DNA from: Opitutales bacterium
Lineage (GTDB): Bacteria > Verrucomicrobiota > Verrucomicrobiia > Opitutales > JAJFLR01
Assembly: GCA_021772565.1 (NCBI GenBank)
Contig: JAJFLR010000030.1
Coordinates: forward strand, 1 to 64,000
DNA: 64,000 nt
Reading direction: 5' to 3'
Shown here one piece after another: positions 30,117 through 40,913 of this stretch (position 1 is the stretch's first letter; each line of letters starts with the position of its first letter). Under the pieces are notes generated by a model. The model worked only from the letters and a program-made list of their open reading frames with translations. It ran no database searches and had not been told where the DNA came from. The translations under genes and the position numbers were made by a program.

Positions 30117-32828
30117 ATGTCAAATGAATTACAAATAATTGGAGCCAACGAAAATAATCTAAAAAATCTTAACGTTTCAATCCCACACCATAAAATTACG
30201 GTAATTACAGGAGTATCAGGTTCTGGAAAATCGACATTGGCATTTGACATTATTTTTGGTGAAGGCCAACGCAGATTTATGGAATCTATGTCCGCATGGT
30301 CGAGGCAGTTTATAGAGCAGATGCCAAGACCTGATGTTGATCGAATAACTGGTATTCCCCCCACAGTTGCTATTGAGCAACGTATAACCCGTGGCAGTTC
30401 AAAATCTACTGTAGCAACGATAACGGAGGTAGCCCAGTTTCTTCGTTTACTGTATGCACGTTGTGGCATTCAGTACAGTCCAAAAACCAATAAGCCGGTT
30501 TCTGGAATGACTCATTTTGAAATCGATAATTTATTTTCTAACTCGATAGCTGAATTTGCGGCAAAAAATTACACCTGTGGTTATTTGTGTGCTCCAATCG
30601 TTAGAGGAAGAAAAGGTCATTACCAACCGCTGATAAACTGGGCCATTGAGCATGGGTTTAAAACTATGAGAATTGATGGCTCTTATGTAGAATTATCAAA
30701 TTTTATAAAACTGGATCGATTTCGTGAACATGACTTAGAAATAGTTGTTGCAACTTTTATTTTCTCTAAGAAAAAAAATAAATTAGGGAGCTTATTTGAA
30801 TTATTATTAAATGCTTTAACATTAGGTAAAGGGAGTTGTTTTCTTTCTGATGTTAATGGAAAAATAATAAAATGGTTTTCAACAAAAAGAGTTGATTCGG
30901 AAACCGGTGAAGCATTTCCAGAACTTGACCCAAAGCATTTTTCATGGAACTCAGCAAAAGGGTGGTGCCCTACATGTCGTGGCTATGGTCAACTATTTAC
31001 CTGGATGAAACAGAAAGAAGATTTTGAGCATTTAGATTTAAATTTTGAAGACGGCATTATTTGTCCAAATTGTCATGGCGATAAATTAAATATTTTAAGC
31101 CGTAACGTTCATCTGCAACTTAAAAATAAAAGTACAATCACATTACCACAGCTTCTAAGATCGACGCCAAATAAGCTTATAAATATTTTAAATTCACTAA
31201 ATCTTGGTAATCGAGATCAAGCAATTTTAAATGAAATTAAACCAGAAATTACAGAACGTTTAAAATTTTTAGATAGTGTTGGATTAAATTACTTAACTTT
31301 AAACAGAGCAACGGCAACTTTGTCAGGAGGTGAGGCACAAAGAATTCGTTTAGCTTCTCAACTAGGCTCAAACTTGTCGGGTGTTTTATACGTTCTCGAT
31401 GAACCCTCAATTGGACTGCATGCCAGCGACAACGCTCGTTTGTTAGAGTCACTAATAAAACTGAGAAACAAAGGAAATACTCTGATAATTGTAGAGCATG
31501 ATGAAGGGACTATGCAGATAGCTGATCGGGTTATTGATCTCGGTCCAGGTGCTGGTATACACGGAGGTGAATTAATTGCCAATACCGGCTTAAAAAGTAT
31601 TTTAAAAAATAAATTATCTCTCACCGGACGTTATTTAAAAACTCCAATAAAACATCCGCTAAAAGGGAAATATCGTGCTCTGCCAAAATCTATTTCTTCA
31701 AAAAATAAACGAATTTCAGTAAACAATAATGCATGGTTAGTTGCAACAAAAGTTTCATTAAGAAATTTAAAAGGAGATGATTTGTTCATTCCAATTGGAA
31801 GATTAACTATGATTTGTGGTGTGTCCGGTGCGGGTAAGTCAACACTGATTAGAAATTTATTAAAGCCTGTTGTATCATATACGTCAAAAAATAAGTTAAA
31901 TAAATTTTTGGGAAAAGGCTATACAAAAGCAGGTATCTCTAAAACGGTAACAAATAATAACAATGAAAATAAATATCCGTTCAAAGAACTATTGAATGGG
32001 GATATTTTTAGAAATGTTATTGAAGTCGATCAATCTCCGATTGGCAAAACTTCTCGATCTACACCTTCTACATATGTAGGCGCTTTCGATATTGTCAGAA
32101 TGTTTTTTGGCCAACTACCTGAAGCCAAGATGCGAGGTATGAATGCAGGAACTTTTTCTTTCAACACAACAGGCGGTCGTTGTGAATATTGTAAAGGTGC
32201 TGGACGAATAAAGCTTGAAATGAATTTCATGCCCGATGCATTTGTGAACTGCGATGGTTGCAATGGCAATCGTTATGGCAGTGAACTCGATGATATTCGT
32301 TGGAAGGACAAAAATATTTCTGATGTTCTGAATCTAACTTTTGAAGAAGCATTGGAATTTTTTAGTTTTCACAGTCGGTTAAAGGATATCTTGAGTTTGA
32401 TTGTGGAAACTGGTTTAGGATACTTAAAATTAGGTCAAAATAGTGCAACATTGTCTGGAGGTGAAGCACAACGATTGAAGCTGGCCACAGAATTAGCTAA
32501 AGGCTTACAGACTTTTAGAGAAAAATCTTACAATATAAAATTTAGGAATCTCTACATATTGGAAGAACCGACAATCGGTCTCCATTTATACGATTGTGAA
32601 AAATTAATTTTATTACTGCATCGTTTAGTTGATCAGGGACACACAGTAATCGTTATTGAGCATCATCTAGATCTAATTGCCGAAGCTGACTATGTTGTTG
32701 AGCTGGGGCCCGAAGGTGGCGATGGTGGGGGTGAGATTTTGTATCAAGGAGATATAAGAGGTTTAATTATTTGTAAGAAAAGCAAGACTGCTAAATATTT
32801 AAATAATCTCTTAAATAAAATATTTTAA
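30117..32828 (+). CDS. UvrA-like excinuclease ATPase (divergent/short UvrA)
   Basis: Two Walker A (GVSGSGKSTLAFDI, GVSGAGKSTLIRN) and two signature motifs (LSGGEAQRIRLA, LSGGEAQRLKLA); zinc motif CEYCKGAGRIKLEMNFMPDAFVNCDGCNGNRY. Confidence 0.9.
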   Translation: MSNELQIIGANENNLKNLNVSIPHHKITVITGVSGSGKSTLAFDIIFGEGQRRFMESMSAWSRQFIEQMPRPDVDRITGIPPTVAIEQRITRGSSKSTVATITEVAQFLRLLYARCGIQYSPKTNKPVSGMTHFEIDNLFSNSIAEFAAKNYTCGYLCAPIVRGRKGHYQPLINWAIEHGFKTMRIDGSYVELSNFIKLDRFREHDLEIVVATFIFSKKKNKLGSLFELLLNALTLGKGSCFLSDVNGKIIKWFSTKRVDSETGEAFPELDPKHFSWNSAKGWCPTCRGYGQLFTWMKQKEDFEHLDLNFEDGIICPNCHGDKLNILSRNVHLQLKNKSTITLPQLLRSTPNKLINILNSLNLGNRDQAILNEIKPEITERLKFLDSVGLNYLTLNRATATLSGGEAQRIRLASQLGSNLSGVLYVLDEPSIGLHASDNARLLESLIKLRNKGNTLIIVEHDEGTMQIADRVIDLGPGAGIHGGELIANTGLKSILKNKLSLTGRYLKTPIKHPLKGKYRALPKSISSKNKRISVNNNAWLVATKVSLRNLKGDDLFIPIGRLTMICGVSGAGKSTLIRNLLKPVVSYTSKNKLNKFLGKGYTKAGISKTVTNNNNENKYPFKELLNGDIFRNVIEVDQSPIGKTSRSTPSTYVGAFDIVRMFFGQLPEAKMRGMNAGTFSFNTTGGRCEYCKGAGRIKLEMNFMPDAFVNCDGCNGNRYGSELDDIRWKDKNISDVLNLTFEEALEFFSFHSRLKDILSLIVETGLGYLKLGQNSATLSGGEAQRLKLATELAKGLQTFREKSYNIKFRNLYILEEPTIGLHLYDCEKLILLLHRLVDQGHTVIVIEHHLDLIAEADYVVELGPEGGDGGGEILYQGDIRGLIICKKSKTAKYLNNLLNKIF

Positions 32829-32890
32829 TTATGTCAGTTTTCTTATTCTTTACTCCCTCTCTGCTTTAGTGCACTTTCTCCTCCCTTATT

Positions 32891-34843
32891 ATGATATCAT
32901 TGGATAAAATACAATTGCGTTATGGTGCGCGCGAACTCTATAGAGGAGTATCCGGTCTTATTGGTGAGCATGATCGAATAGCTCTTATAGGACCAAACGG
33001 TGCCGGCAAATCAACATTTTTCCGTTTACTTTTAGGAGAGGAAGAAGTCGATGTCGGAAATATAAATATCGCAAAACATGTTCGTTTCGGCCATTTACCA
33101 CAAGAACAGTTAGTCAAAAAAGGTAAATCTGTTTACGATGAAGTTGAATCTGTTTTTGAAGAAATAATTGAGTTGAGAAAATCTATCGATGATGATTCCA
33201 AGCAGCTGCATGAATTGCCAGAGGGCAGTAAATCTTATATAGCAATTATTGAAAAAATAGGGGAGTGTGAGCATCGCCTGGAAGAATTGGAGGTGCACAA
33301 ACTACGTTCCAGGATAGAAAAAGTTTTGATGGGTCTCGGATTTCGAGTTTCAGATATGCAAAGGGACACCGGTGAATTTAGTGGTGGATGGCAGATGCGA
33401 ATTGCTCTTGCAAAATTATTACTACTTGAACCGACAGTTCTTTTACTTGATGAACCGACTAATCATTTGGATATAATTTCTCAACGTTGGTTAGAGAATC
33501 AATTGAAGTCTTACGATGGTGCCGTTATTATCATTTCACATGATCAGGCATTTTTGGATGTACTCTGTAAGCGAACGTTTGCTTTAGGGAATGGAAAACT
33601 TGAAATTTTTGAAGGAAATTATTCTTATTATTTAAGAGAAAGTCAGCATAGACAAGAATTGAATATTAAAGCCTACGAGAGTCAGCAAAAGAAAATTCAA
33701 AAGACTGAAGAGTTCATCGATCGTTTTCGCTATAAAGCGACAAAGTCAAAGCAGGTTCAAAGTAGGATTAAAGCATTGGATAAAGTTGAGAGACTTGTTG
33801 TTGATAAAAATTCATCATCTGTATCTTTTTCTTTTCCACTCTCAAGAAGAAGTGGAAAGACTGTCATAAAACTCAATCAAATCAAGAAAAGTTTTGGAGA
33901 GTTAGTATTATTTGAAAATTTTGATTTGCAAATCGAACGTGGAGAAAAAATTGCCGTTGTCGGTCCAAACGGTTGTGGGAAATCTACTCTTGTCAGTATA
34001 CTTTCCGGCGAAGTGCCGATTGACTCTGGTGAAAGAGTGGAAGGACATCAGGCAGATATCGCATTTTTTGCCCAGCAGCAAGCAGATGTATTGGATGGGA
34101 ATTTAGATGTACTGACAACGTTAGAGAATTCTGTCAGTGGGACTTACAACAAGCCAATAAACTATCGCAATGTATTAGGTACATTTCTTTTTCAGGGTGA
34201 TGATGTTTATAAACCGGTCAAAGTTTTGTCTGGCGGGGAGAAAAGTCGGCTGGCGTTAGCAAAAATTTTATCATCACCCAGTAATTTACTTATATTGGAT
34301 GAACCGACTAATCATATCGACATTCAAACAAAACAAGTCCTGCAAAAAGCATTACTGAAATATGAAGGTTCGTGTGTAATTGTTTCGCATGACAGAATGT
34401 TTCTAGATCCGATTGTAACTAAAGTTGTTGAAATTAGTCACAGTGGTGTGCGTTTCTTTTTTGGTAACGTTACTGAATATTTACAGAAGTTAGATGAAGA
34501 GGAACAGAAGGGAAGTTTAAGTAAACTCGGTGGAGAAAAAAATCCTGATGACAAAGTTGGGAATGATAAACTTACTCATAAAGAGCGTCGTCGTGCTAGA
34601 GCAGCTATACAAGCAGAGATAAGTCGACATAAAAAAGATTTAAGCAAGCTGGAACAGAAAATAGAATCCCACGAAAAAAGAAAATTAGAGATGGAAATAC
34701 AAATGGCTGATCCAGAATTTTATAAAAATATGACTAAAGGTACAATCGATGAACATCTATCCTTGGAAAATGATTTATCGAATTATTATGCACGTTGGGA
34801 AGAGTTAGGAAATAAAATAGCGGAGATTCAAAAAAAGCAGTAA
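32891..34843 (+). CDS. ABC-F family ATP-binding protein
   Basis: Tandem ABC domains without TMs (GPNGAGKST, GPNGCGKST; LLLDEPTNHLD, LILDEPTNHID), linker and C-terminal coiled coil. Confidence 0.93.
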   Translation: MISLDKIQLRYGARELYRGVSGLIGEHDRIALIGPNGAGKSTFFRLLLGEEEVDVGNINIAKHVRFGHLPQEQLVKKGKSVYDEVESVFEEIIELRKSIDDDSKQLHELPEGSKSYIAIIEKIGECEHRLEELEVHKLRSRIEKVLMGLGFRVSDMQRDTGEFSGGWQMRIALAKLLLLEPTVLLLDEPTNHLDIISQRWLENQLKSYDGAVIIISHDQAFLDVLCKRTFALGNGKLEIFEGNYSYYLRESQHRQELNIKAYESQQKKIQKTEEFIDRFRYKATKSKQVQSRIKALDKVERLVVDKNSSSVSFSFPLSRRSGKTVIKLNQIKKSFGELVLFENFDLQIERGEKIAVVGPNGCGKSTLVSILSGEVPIDSGERVEGHQADIAFFAQQQADVLDGNLDVLTTLENSVSGTYNKPINYRNVLGTFLFQGDDVYKPVKVLSGGEKSRLALAKILSSPSNLLILDEPTNHIDIQTKQVLQKALLKYEGSCVIVSHDRMFLDPIVTKVVEISHSGVRFFFGNVTEYLQKLDEEEQKGSLSKLGGEKNPDDKVGNDKLTHKERRRARAAIQAEISRHKKDLSKLEQKIESHEKRKLEMEIQMADPEFYKNMTKGTIDEHLSLENDLSNYYARWEELGNKIAEIQKKQ

Positions 34844-34920
34844 ATGTTAACATAAAATCTACCTGATTTTATTTGCTATAATTATGATGAATGAATCAAT
34901 TAATTTTAAAATGTAAGTGT

Positions 34921-35254
34921 TATCGCATCTGCCACAAGAAATTTCCGAAATAGATAGAATGTTCTGTATCAATTGCGTTTGGTTGTAAATTAAAAAAAGT
35001 CGTTTAGCAATTCGTAAAAGTTCTAGCTGTAACCAGGCTAAATATGTCATCCCGACTTGTCGGGACGTCACGCTACTCCTCGCGATGACAAAGTAAAAAC
35101 CTAAATTGTCATGTTTTCTTGTGATCATCTCGTCCCAATAAATTGGGACTCGGTAGCGAGCTCTGCCAAAACAAAGTGTGGCAATCTATCAGACTTATGT
35201 CTATTGATTGCATACACTGATTTATTTCGGAAATTTATTATGGCAGATGCTATA
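34921..35254. repeat. MITE-like non-coding element with about 33 bp imperfect TIRs and internal REP-like palindromes
   Basis: Left TTATCGCATCTGCCACAAGAAATTTCCGAAATA; reverse complement of right end TTATAGCATCTGCCATAATAAATTTCCGAAATA. Interior contains GTCATCCCGACTTGTCGGGACGTCACGCTACTCCTCGCGATGACA. Confidence 0.75.
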
Positions 35255-35455
35255 ATATTTTGAGTTTAACCACTTCAATTTCTTAGACATACCTGATTAT
35301 AAATTTAAACTACACTTAACTCTTCGAGGTTGTTTGAAAAAAATATAAAGAGCCCTTGACTGATCGCGCGGGAGGGGAATAATATTCTCATCGTTATTTA
35401 TTTAAGGATCATATCTCAGAATTATGAGGATGTATGATACTATAATTGCAGATTA

Positions 35456-36046
35456 TTAATTGCCTGCCATCAACCTCTCAACGTACTTTGCTAATATATC
35501 AAATTCTAAATTGACAATATCCCCAGAATTCTTGTCACACAAATTTGTCACATTGAAAGTATGTGGAATAATCCAAACGGAGAAGTTGTGGCTATCGACT
35601 TCTGCAACAGTTAAAGATATACCATCGATTGTAATACATCCTTTCAGTGCAATGTATTTTAAATTTTGCGGATCAGATTTGATTTTTAAAAAATAATCTT
35701 TATCACGTTGTTCCAAAGTCTCTATCTCGCCGGTTGCATCAATATGGCCAGTGACAAAGTGCCCGCCAATTTTTTCGTTAAAATTCAAACTCGGCTCGAG
35801 ATTAACCAGATTATTTACTTTTAAAATTTTGAATGATGTTAAGCGAATTGTTTCATTTAGCAGATCAAAAGAAATTGAGCTGGCATCAAAACTTGTAACA
35901 GTAAGACAACAGCCATTTACAGCAATACTATCACCCAGTTTTATTTCTTCTAAAATTTTATCAACTGATACCGTGAGTACCGTTGAGTATATTGATTCTT
36001 TAATACTAATTATTTTACCGGTTTCAACTATCAGTCCGGTAAACAT
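35456..36046 (-). CDS. ribE: Riboflavin synthase, alpha subunit
   Basis: MFTGLIVETGKI, GDSIAVNGCCLTVT, GHFVTGHIDATGEI, GISLTVAEV. Confidence 0.95.
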   Translation of the reverse strand: MFTGLIVETGKIISIKESIYSTVLTVSVDKILEEIKLGDSIAVNGCCLTVTSFDASSISFDLLNETIRLTSFKILKVNNLVNLEPSLNFNEKIGGHFVTGHIDATGEIETLEQRDKDYFLKIKSDPQNLKYIALKGCITIDGISLTVAEVDSHNFSVWIIPHTFNVTNLCDKNSGDIVNLEFDILAKYVERLMAGN

Positions 36047-37473
36047 TATTTATTCAGTTTTACTCTGATGACAGATGTCTCATTGTTTCGATCAATAAGC
36101 ATAATAAAATCATTACGATCTTTCGATTCTTCTATTTCATTGAGTAAGATAATTGCATCTTCATAATATTGAATTTCGACTCCATCGATTTCTTTTATCC
36201 AATCACCATTTTGCAGACCTGCAGTGTTTATCTGGCTATTGGGTTTTACAAATGATGCGATTACTCCAAATGAAGTATTGAATTGTAATCTTCGATTAAT
36301 TGCATCTGATAGTATGAATTCCCTGACTGTAATTCCCAGTTTCTCGAAATAAAAACGAGAGGCTTCACTTAAGCTTTTAGGGTGGCGGGCAATTAACAAC
36401 TCAAAGTCTTTTCTATTTTCGCCACGGGCGATATTTAACACAATTTTATCACCTGGTTTTTTTAATAGTATTTGTCTTTCAAAAAATCGTTGTACAACGA
36501 CGTCGGGCTTAAGTTTTGGTAATTTAATACCGTTAACACTTAATATTATATCTTTATTTTTAATACCGGCAATTGTAGCCGGTGAGTCATCTAAAACTTT
36601 GCTTAAGACGACAGCACCTTGATTTTCCAAGCCTAAAAAGCTGGCAACTTCACGATCTATCGGTTGTAAGCCTGCAATACCAATCCACGGCCGTGTCGTA
36701 TTTTTTGATTTTTTTATGGGGATTGCTATATCATTGAAAAAATCTTCAGCTAAAAGAAATGCAGAACTTTCTCTAGGATCTCTGAGTCCAACTTGCATTT
36801 GCTCTTGTCTCATTATCAACACTCTTTCATCTGTAAGAGAATTTCCTGCCCAGCCGAGAAAGTTGCCGTCATTGTCAAAAACAGGACCTCCCGGGACTGA
36901 AACTGCGGTGTTTGAGAATACAACATTTAGAGGTAACTGTTGAATTGTCGCAACTCCACCTTGCAGTAAATATGCGTTATAAACGAAACTTTTTGGCATC
37001 ACACCAATTCCCCATACTTCCTGGCCTAAATAAACTTTAGAAGAGGGAAATTTTTTAACTGAAACAATTTCACTAAGAGCGTCTTTGTTAACTTTTATAT
37101 AATGCCAACCATTCAAATATTCATAGCCTAGGTATTCGCCATTATATCCATCACTATCTTTACCGGGAATGAAAACTTTAATGCCTTTAATTCTGTCTGA
37201 CGGTACCCATCTGGGTATTGAACTATCCAATAAAATTATTACGCCTTCATCGTTGATAACAATACCGGCTGCTTCGTAAGATTGTCTATCAAGTTCACGC
37301 TGTATAAAATATTCAACAATAACGACTGATTTAACTCTTTCATCAAAGAGCTCTTGTAGCTTTGATGTATTTGGTTTAGCATTTATTTGAGCCTGAGTAA
37401 TTAGTAACAATGTACTAATTATAAAAATAAAATATTTGCAGCATTTAAGAAACGTAAAACTTTTAATACACAT
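36046..37473 (-). CDS. HtrA-like PDZ protein without recognisable catalytic triad (pseudo-protease candidate)
   Basis: Signal peptide, trypsin-like fold region, two PDZ domains. GNSGG position reads SVPGGPVF; no NNHV or DIAVLK motif. Confidence 0.75.
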   Translation of the reverse strand: MCIKSFTFLKCCKYFIFIISTLLLITQAQINAKPNTSKLQELFDERVKSVVIVEYFIQRELDRQSYEAAGIVINDEGVIILLDSSIPRWVPSDRIKGIKVFIPGKDSDGYNGEYLGYEYLNGWHYIKVNKDALSEIVSVKKFPSSKVYLGQEVWGIGVMPKSFVYNAYLLQGGVATIQQLPLNVVFSNTAVSVPGGPVFDNDGNFLGWAGNSLTDERVLIMRQEQMQVGLRDPRESSAFLLAEDFFNDIAIPIKKSKNTTRPWIGIAGLQPIDREVASFLGLENQGAVVLSKVLDDSPATIAGIKNKDIILSVNGIKLPKLKPDVVVQRFFERQILLKKPGDKIVLNIARGENRKDFELLIARHPKSLSEASRFYFEKLGITVREFILSDAINRRLQFNTSFGVIASFVKPNSQINTAGLQNGDWIKEIDGVEIQYYEDAIILLNEIEESKDRNDFIMLIDRNNETSVIRVKLNK

Positions 37474-37535
37474 AATTTTTTTAATACCATTAATTCAGCT
37501 TGGATGCTGATAAGGTTAAATAGTTTCGTTTAGCT

Positions 37536-40500
37536 TTAGTTTTTAGAATTGATGTAATTTTGTAGCGAATTCACATTGATCTTTTTATTGTTGAGTGAAT
37601 TTATTGCTTCAACAGCCGCTTTAGCAGCAGTCATAGTTGTGATAATACAAATCCCTCTTTTAACTGATTCAGTACGAATTACATTTTCATCTTTTCTGGG
37701 TAAGGTACCTGATGGAGTATTAATTATCATATCGACATCATTTTTAATCATCAGATCCACAACATTTGGATGGCCCTCTAACACTTTTTTCAAAGGGGTC
37801 ACTTCCAATCCAGCTAATTTTAATTTGGCTGCAGTATTATTTGTAGAGAAAATATTGAAACCTAAATTTATTAATTCTTTTGCTATTTCTAACGCTGCCG
37901 GTTTATCATTATCTTTAACACTGATAAATACGTTTCCTTTAGTGGGTAATTTAGATCCAGCAGCCATTTGGGCTTTAGCAAACGCTAAACCGAAATTTGA
38001 ATCTATACCCATGACTTCGCCAGTACTTCGCATTTCAGGTGATAATCCAATTGTTGATCCATAGTACCTTGAAAAAGGAAAAACAGATTCTTTAATTGAA
38101 TAATAATCTGGAATGATTTCTTTAGTGAACCCGAGGTCTTTTAGTTTTTCTCCAGTCATAATGAGTGCAGCTAATTTTGCCAATGGAACACCTATAGCTT
38201 TGCTGACAAATGGAACAGTACGAGATGCTCTTGGATTAACTTCCAGAACGAATAACTCATTATTTTTAATTGCATATTGAACATTCATCAAACCGGAAAT
38301 TTTTAACTCACGTGCGAGTGATTGAGTAGCAACTCTAACTGTATCAAGCATCTCGTTAGACAATGAATGAGGTGGAAGAGCCATGGCGGCATCACCACTA
38401 TGAACGCCTGCTTGTTCAACATGCTCGAGCATGCCACCAATGACTGAAGTTTCTCCATCGCTTATACAATCAACATCCAGTTCAATCGCATCCTCTAAAA
38501 ACTTATCGAGTAAAACCGGTTTGCCCGGTGCAACATCAAATACCTCATTGATAACTTTTGTTAATGCAGATTCATCGTAAACTATAAACATACCTCTTCC
38601 GCCTAAAACAAATGATGGTCTTAACAATATTGGATAACCAATCTTTTTTGCCATCGAAACCGATTCTTCCGGATTCATCGCAATATCATTTACCGGCTGT
38701 TTTAGCTGCAATTTATTTAGTATATCTTTGAATAGTTTTCGATCTTCAGCTGCATTAATATTTTCAGGTGATGTTCCTATGATATTAACACCATTTGCTT
38801 TTAAAGACTCAGCAAGGTTTAACGGTGTTTGGCCTCCGAATTGAACAATTGCGCCGCTGCAGTTTTCCTGATGATAAATCTCCAACACATCTTCTAGCGT
38901 TAGTGGTTCAAAATAAAGACGATCAGAAATATCATAGTCGGTGCTTACAGTTTCTGGATTTGAGTTAACCATAACTGTTTCAAATCCAGATTTTTGCAAA
39001 GCAAATGATGCATGAACACAACAATAGTCAAATTCAATACCCTGGCCAATTCGATTTGGGCCACCTCCTAAAATCATAATTTTCTTTTTATCTGAAGGAA
39101 TAATTTCATTATCATCGCCGTATGATGAATAGTAGTAGGGGGTAACAGCCTCAAATTCTGCCGCACATGTGTCAACGAGTCTAAATACTGTCTGAATATT
39201 ATTATCCTTTCTAAGTCGTGAAATTATATCCGGAGAAACTTCAGAAATTTCAGAAATCTGTAAATCTGTAAATCCATATTCCTTAGCACGTCTTAAGAGG
39301 TTAGGGTCGATATCATGATTTTTAACTGCTGCTAATTGGTTTTCTAAAGCTACAATATCCTCAAGTTGTTTGAGAAACCAATTATCTATATATGTGTGCT
39401 GATGAATTTCCTCAACAGTCATGCCAATTTTAAAAGCATAACGCAGGTAAAAAACTCTTTCTGCTGATGGTCGTGTAATTCCGTCGATTATATCTGTACG
39501 ATCAATCAAATTGTTGTCACCAAATTTTCCACCACCACCAAATCCTCTGGAACCAATTTCTAAAGAACGTAAGGCTTTTTGAAATGACTCTTTGAAAGTA
39601 CTCCCGATAGCCATGGCTTCGCCAACAGATTTCATGGAAGTCGTTAAAGTAGAATCAGTCCCCGGAAATTTTTCAAATGTAAAGCGTGGAATTTTTGTAA
39701 CTACGTAATCTATGGTGGGTTCAAAACATGCCGGGGTTTTTTGTGTAATATCGTTTTGGATTTCATCCAGACTGTAGCCCACAGCTAATTTAGCTGCAAG
39801 TTTAGCAATTGGGAAACCGGTTGCTTTGGAAGCTAACGCAGAAGAACGCGACACTCTAGGATTCATCTCAATGATACAAAGACGGCCATTTTTGGGATTT
39901 ACAGCAAATTGAATGTTACTTCCACCCGTTTCCACACCAATTTCTCTAATGCAGGCAAAAGAAGCATCGCGCATTATTTGATATTCCTTGTCCGTTAGTG
40001 TCATTGCAGGTGCAACAGTTATCGAGTCACCAGTGTGAATCCCCATTGGATCAAAATTTTCAATTGAGCAGATGACCACGCATTGATCTTTATAGTCACG
40101 CATAACTTCCATCTCATATTCTTTCCAGCCCACTAAACATTCTTCGATTAAAATTTCATTAACCGGTGATAGATCGAGACCATTTTGTACCATTTGAATA
40201 TACTGGTCATGATCGTCTGCAACACCGCCTCCTAAACCACCAAGCGTAAAACTTGGTCGTATAATAAGAGGAAATTCTCCAATATGTTCCAGCGCACTTT
40301 TTGCCTGCTCAATTGAATTTATGTATGTTGACCTTGCAGTATCGAGACCTATTTTAATCATTGCTTCTTTGAATAGATTCCGATCCTCACCTTTTCGTAT
40401 AGCATCAATTTTTGCACCAATTAGCTCGATATTATATTTTTCTAGAAGACCTTTTTCAGCTATTTCGATAGTTAGATTTAGAGCAGTTTGTCCACCTAGT

Positions 40501-40766
40501 GTAGGTAAAATTGCATCGGGGTTTTCTTTTTCTAAAATTAAATCAAGGATGTCTAGAGTTAAGGGCTCAATATAAGTAACATCAGCAAAGTCAGGATCAG
40601 TCATTATCGTTGCCGGATTGCTGTTGACTAAAATTACTTTATATCCCTCTTCACGCAGTGCTTTACACGCCTGTGTTCCGCTGTAATCAAATTCACATGC
40701 CTGACCTATGACAATAGGGCCAGATCCGATAATAAGTATTGATTTTATATCTTTACGCTTTGGCAT
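37536..40766 (-). CDS. carB: Carbamoyl-phosphate synthase large subunit
   Basis: [37 protein letters not shown]; duplicated ATP-grasp domains; MGS domain. Confidence 0.97.
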   Translation of the reverse strand: MPKRKDIKSILIIGSGPIVIGQACEFDYSGTQACKALREEGYKVILVNSNPATIMTDPDFADVTYIEPLTLDILDLILEKENPDAILPTLGGQTALNLTIEIAEKGLLEKYNIELIGAKIDAIRKGEDRNLFKEAMIKIGLDTARSTYINSIEQAKSALEHIGEFPLIIRPSFTLGGLGGGVADDHDQYIQMVQNGLDLSPVNEILIEECLVGWKEYEMEVMRDYKDQCVVICSIENFDPMGIHTGDSITVAPAMTLTDKEYQIMRDASFACIREIGVETGGSNIQFAVNPKNGRLCIIEMNPRVSRSSALASKATGFPIAKLAAKLAVGYSLDEIQNDITQKTPACFEPTIDYVVTKIPRFTFEKFPGTDSTLTTSMKSVGEAMAIGSTFKESFQKALRSLEIGSRGFGGGGKFGDNNLIDRTDIIDGITRPSAERVFYLRYAFKIGMTVEEIHQHTYIDNWFLKQLEDIVALENQLAAVKNHDIDPNLLRRAKEYGFTDLQISEISEVSPDIISRLRKDNNIQTVFRLVDTCAAEFEAVTPYYYSSYGDDNEIIPSDKKKIMILGGGPNRIGQGIEFDYCCVHASFALQKSGFETVMVNSNPETVSTDYDISDRLYFEPLTLEDVLEIYHQENCSGAIVQFGGQTPLNLAESLKANGVNIIGTSPENINAAEDRKLFKDILNKLQLKQPVNDIAMNPEESVSMAKKIGYPILLRPSFVLGGRGMFIVYDESALTKVINEVFDVAPGKPVLLDKFLEDAIELDVDCISDGETSVIGGMLEHVEQAGVHSGDAAMALPPHSLSNEMLDTVRVATQSLARELKISGLMNVQYAIKNNELFVLEVNPRASRTVPFVSKAIGVPLAKLAALIMTGEKLKDLGFTKEIIPDYYSIKESVFPFSRYYGSTIGLSPEMRSTGEVMGIDSNFGLAFAKAQMAAGSKLPTKGNVFISVKDNDKPAALEIAKELINLGFNIFSTNNTAAKLKLAGLEVTPLKKVLEGHPNVVDLMIKNDVDMIINTPSGTLPRKDENVIRTESVKRGICIITTMTAAKAAVEAINSLNNKKINVNSLQNYINSKN

Positions 40767-40913
40767 CAGTTTTTATATTTGGGATTTTAATAGATAGTAG
40801 ATATCATTTAGGGCAAGCGAAATGTGGTTATAAATTAACAATTTAATTTAAGAAGATTCATTTATTTGAGTTTAAACTGGAATTCAGTAAGACCATTCAA
40901 CTATTATTTTTAT

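Noticed and set aside
34859-35128. 89-aa minus-strand ORF (SSVTSRQVGMTYLAW)
   Set aside because: Translation of the 34921-35254 repeat element.
37576-38064. 162-aa ORF antisense to carB
   Set aside because: Antisense to a clear essential enzyme; hydrophobic composition is a common shadow-ORF effect.
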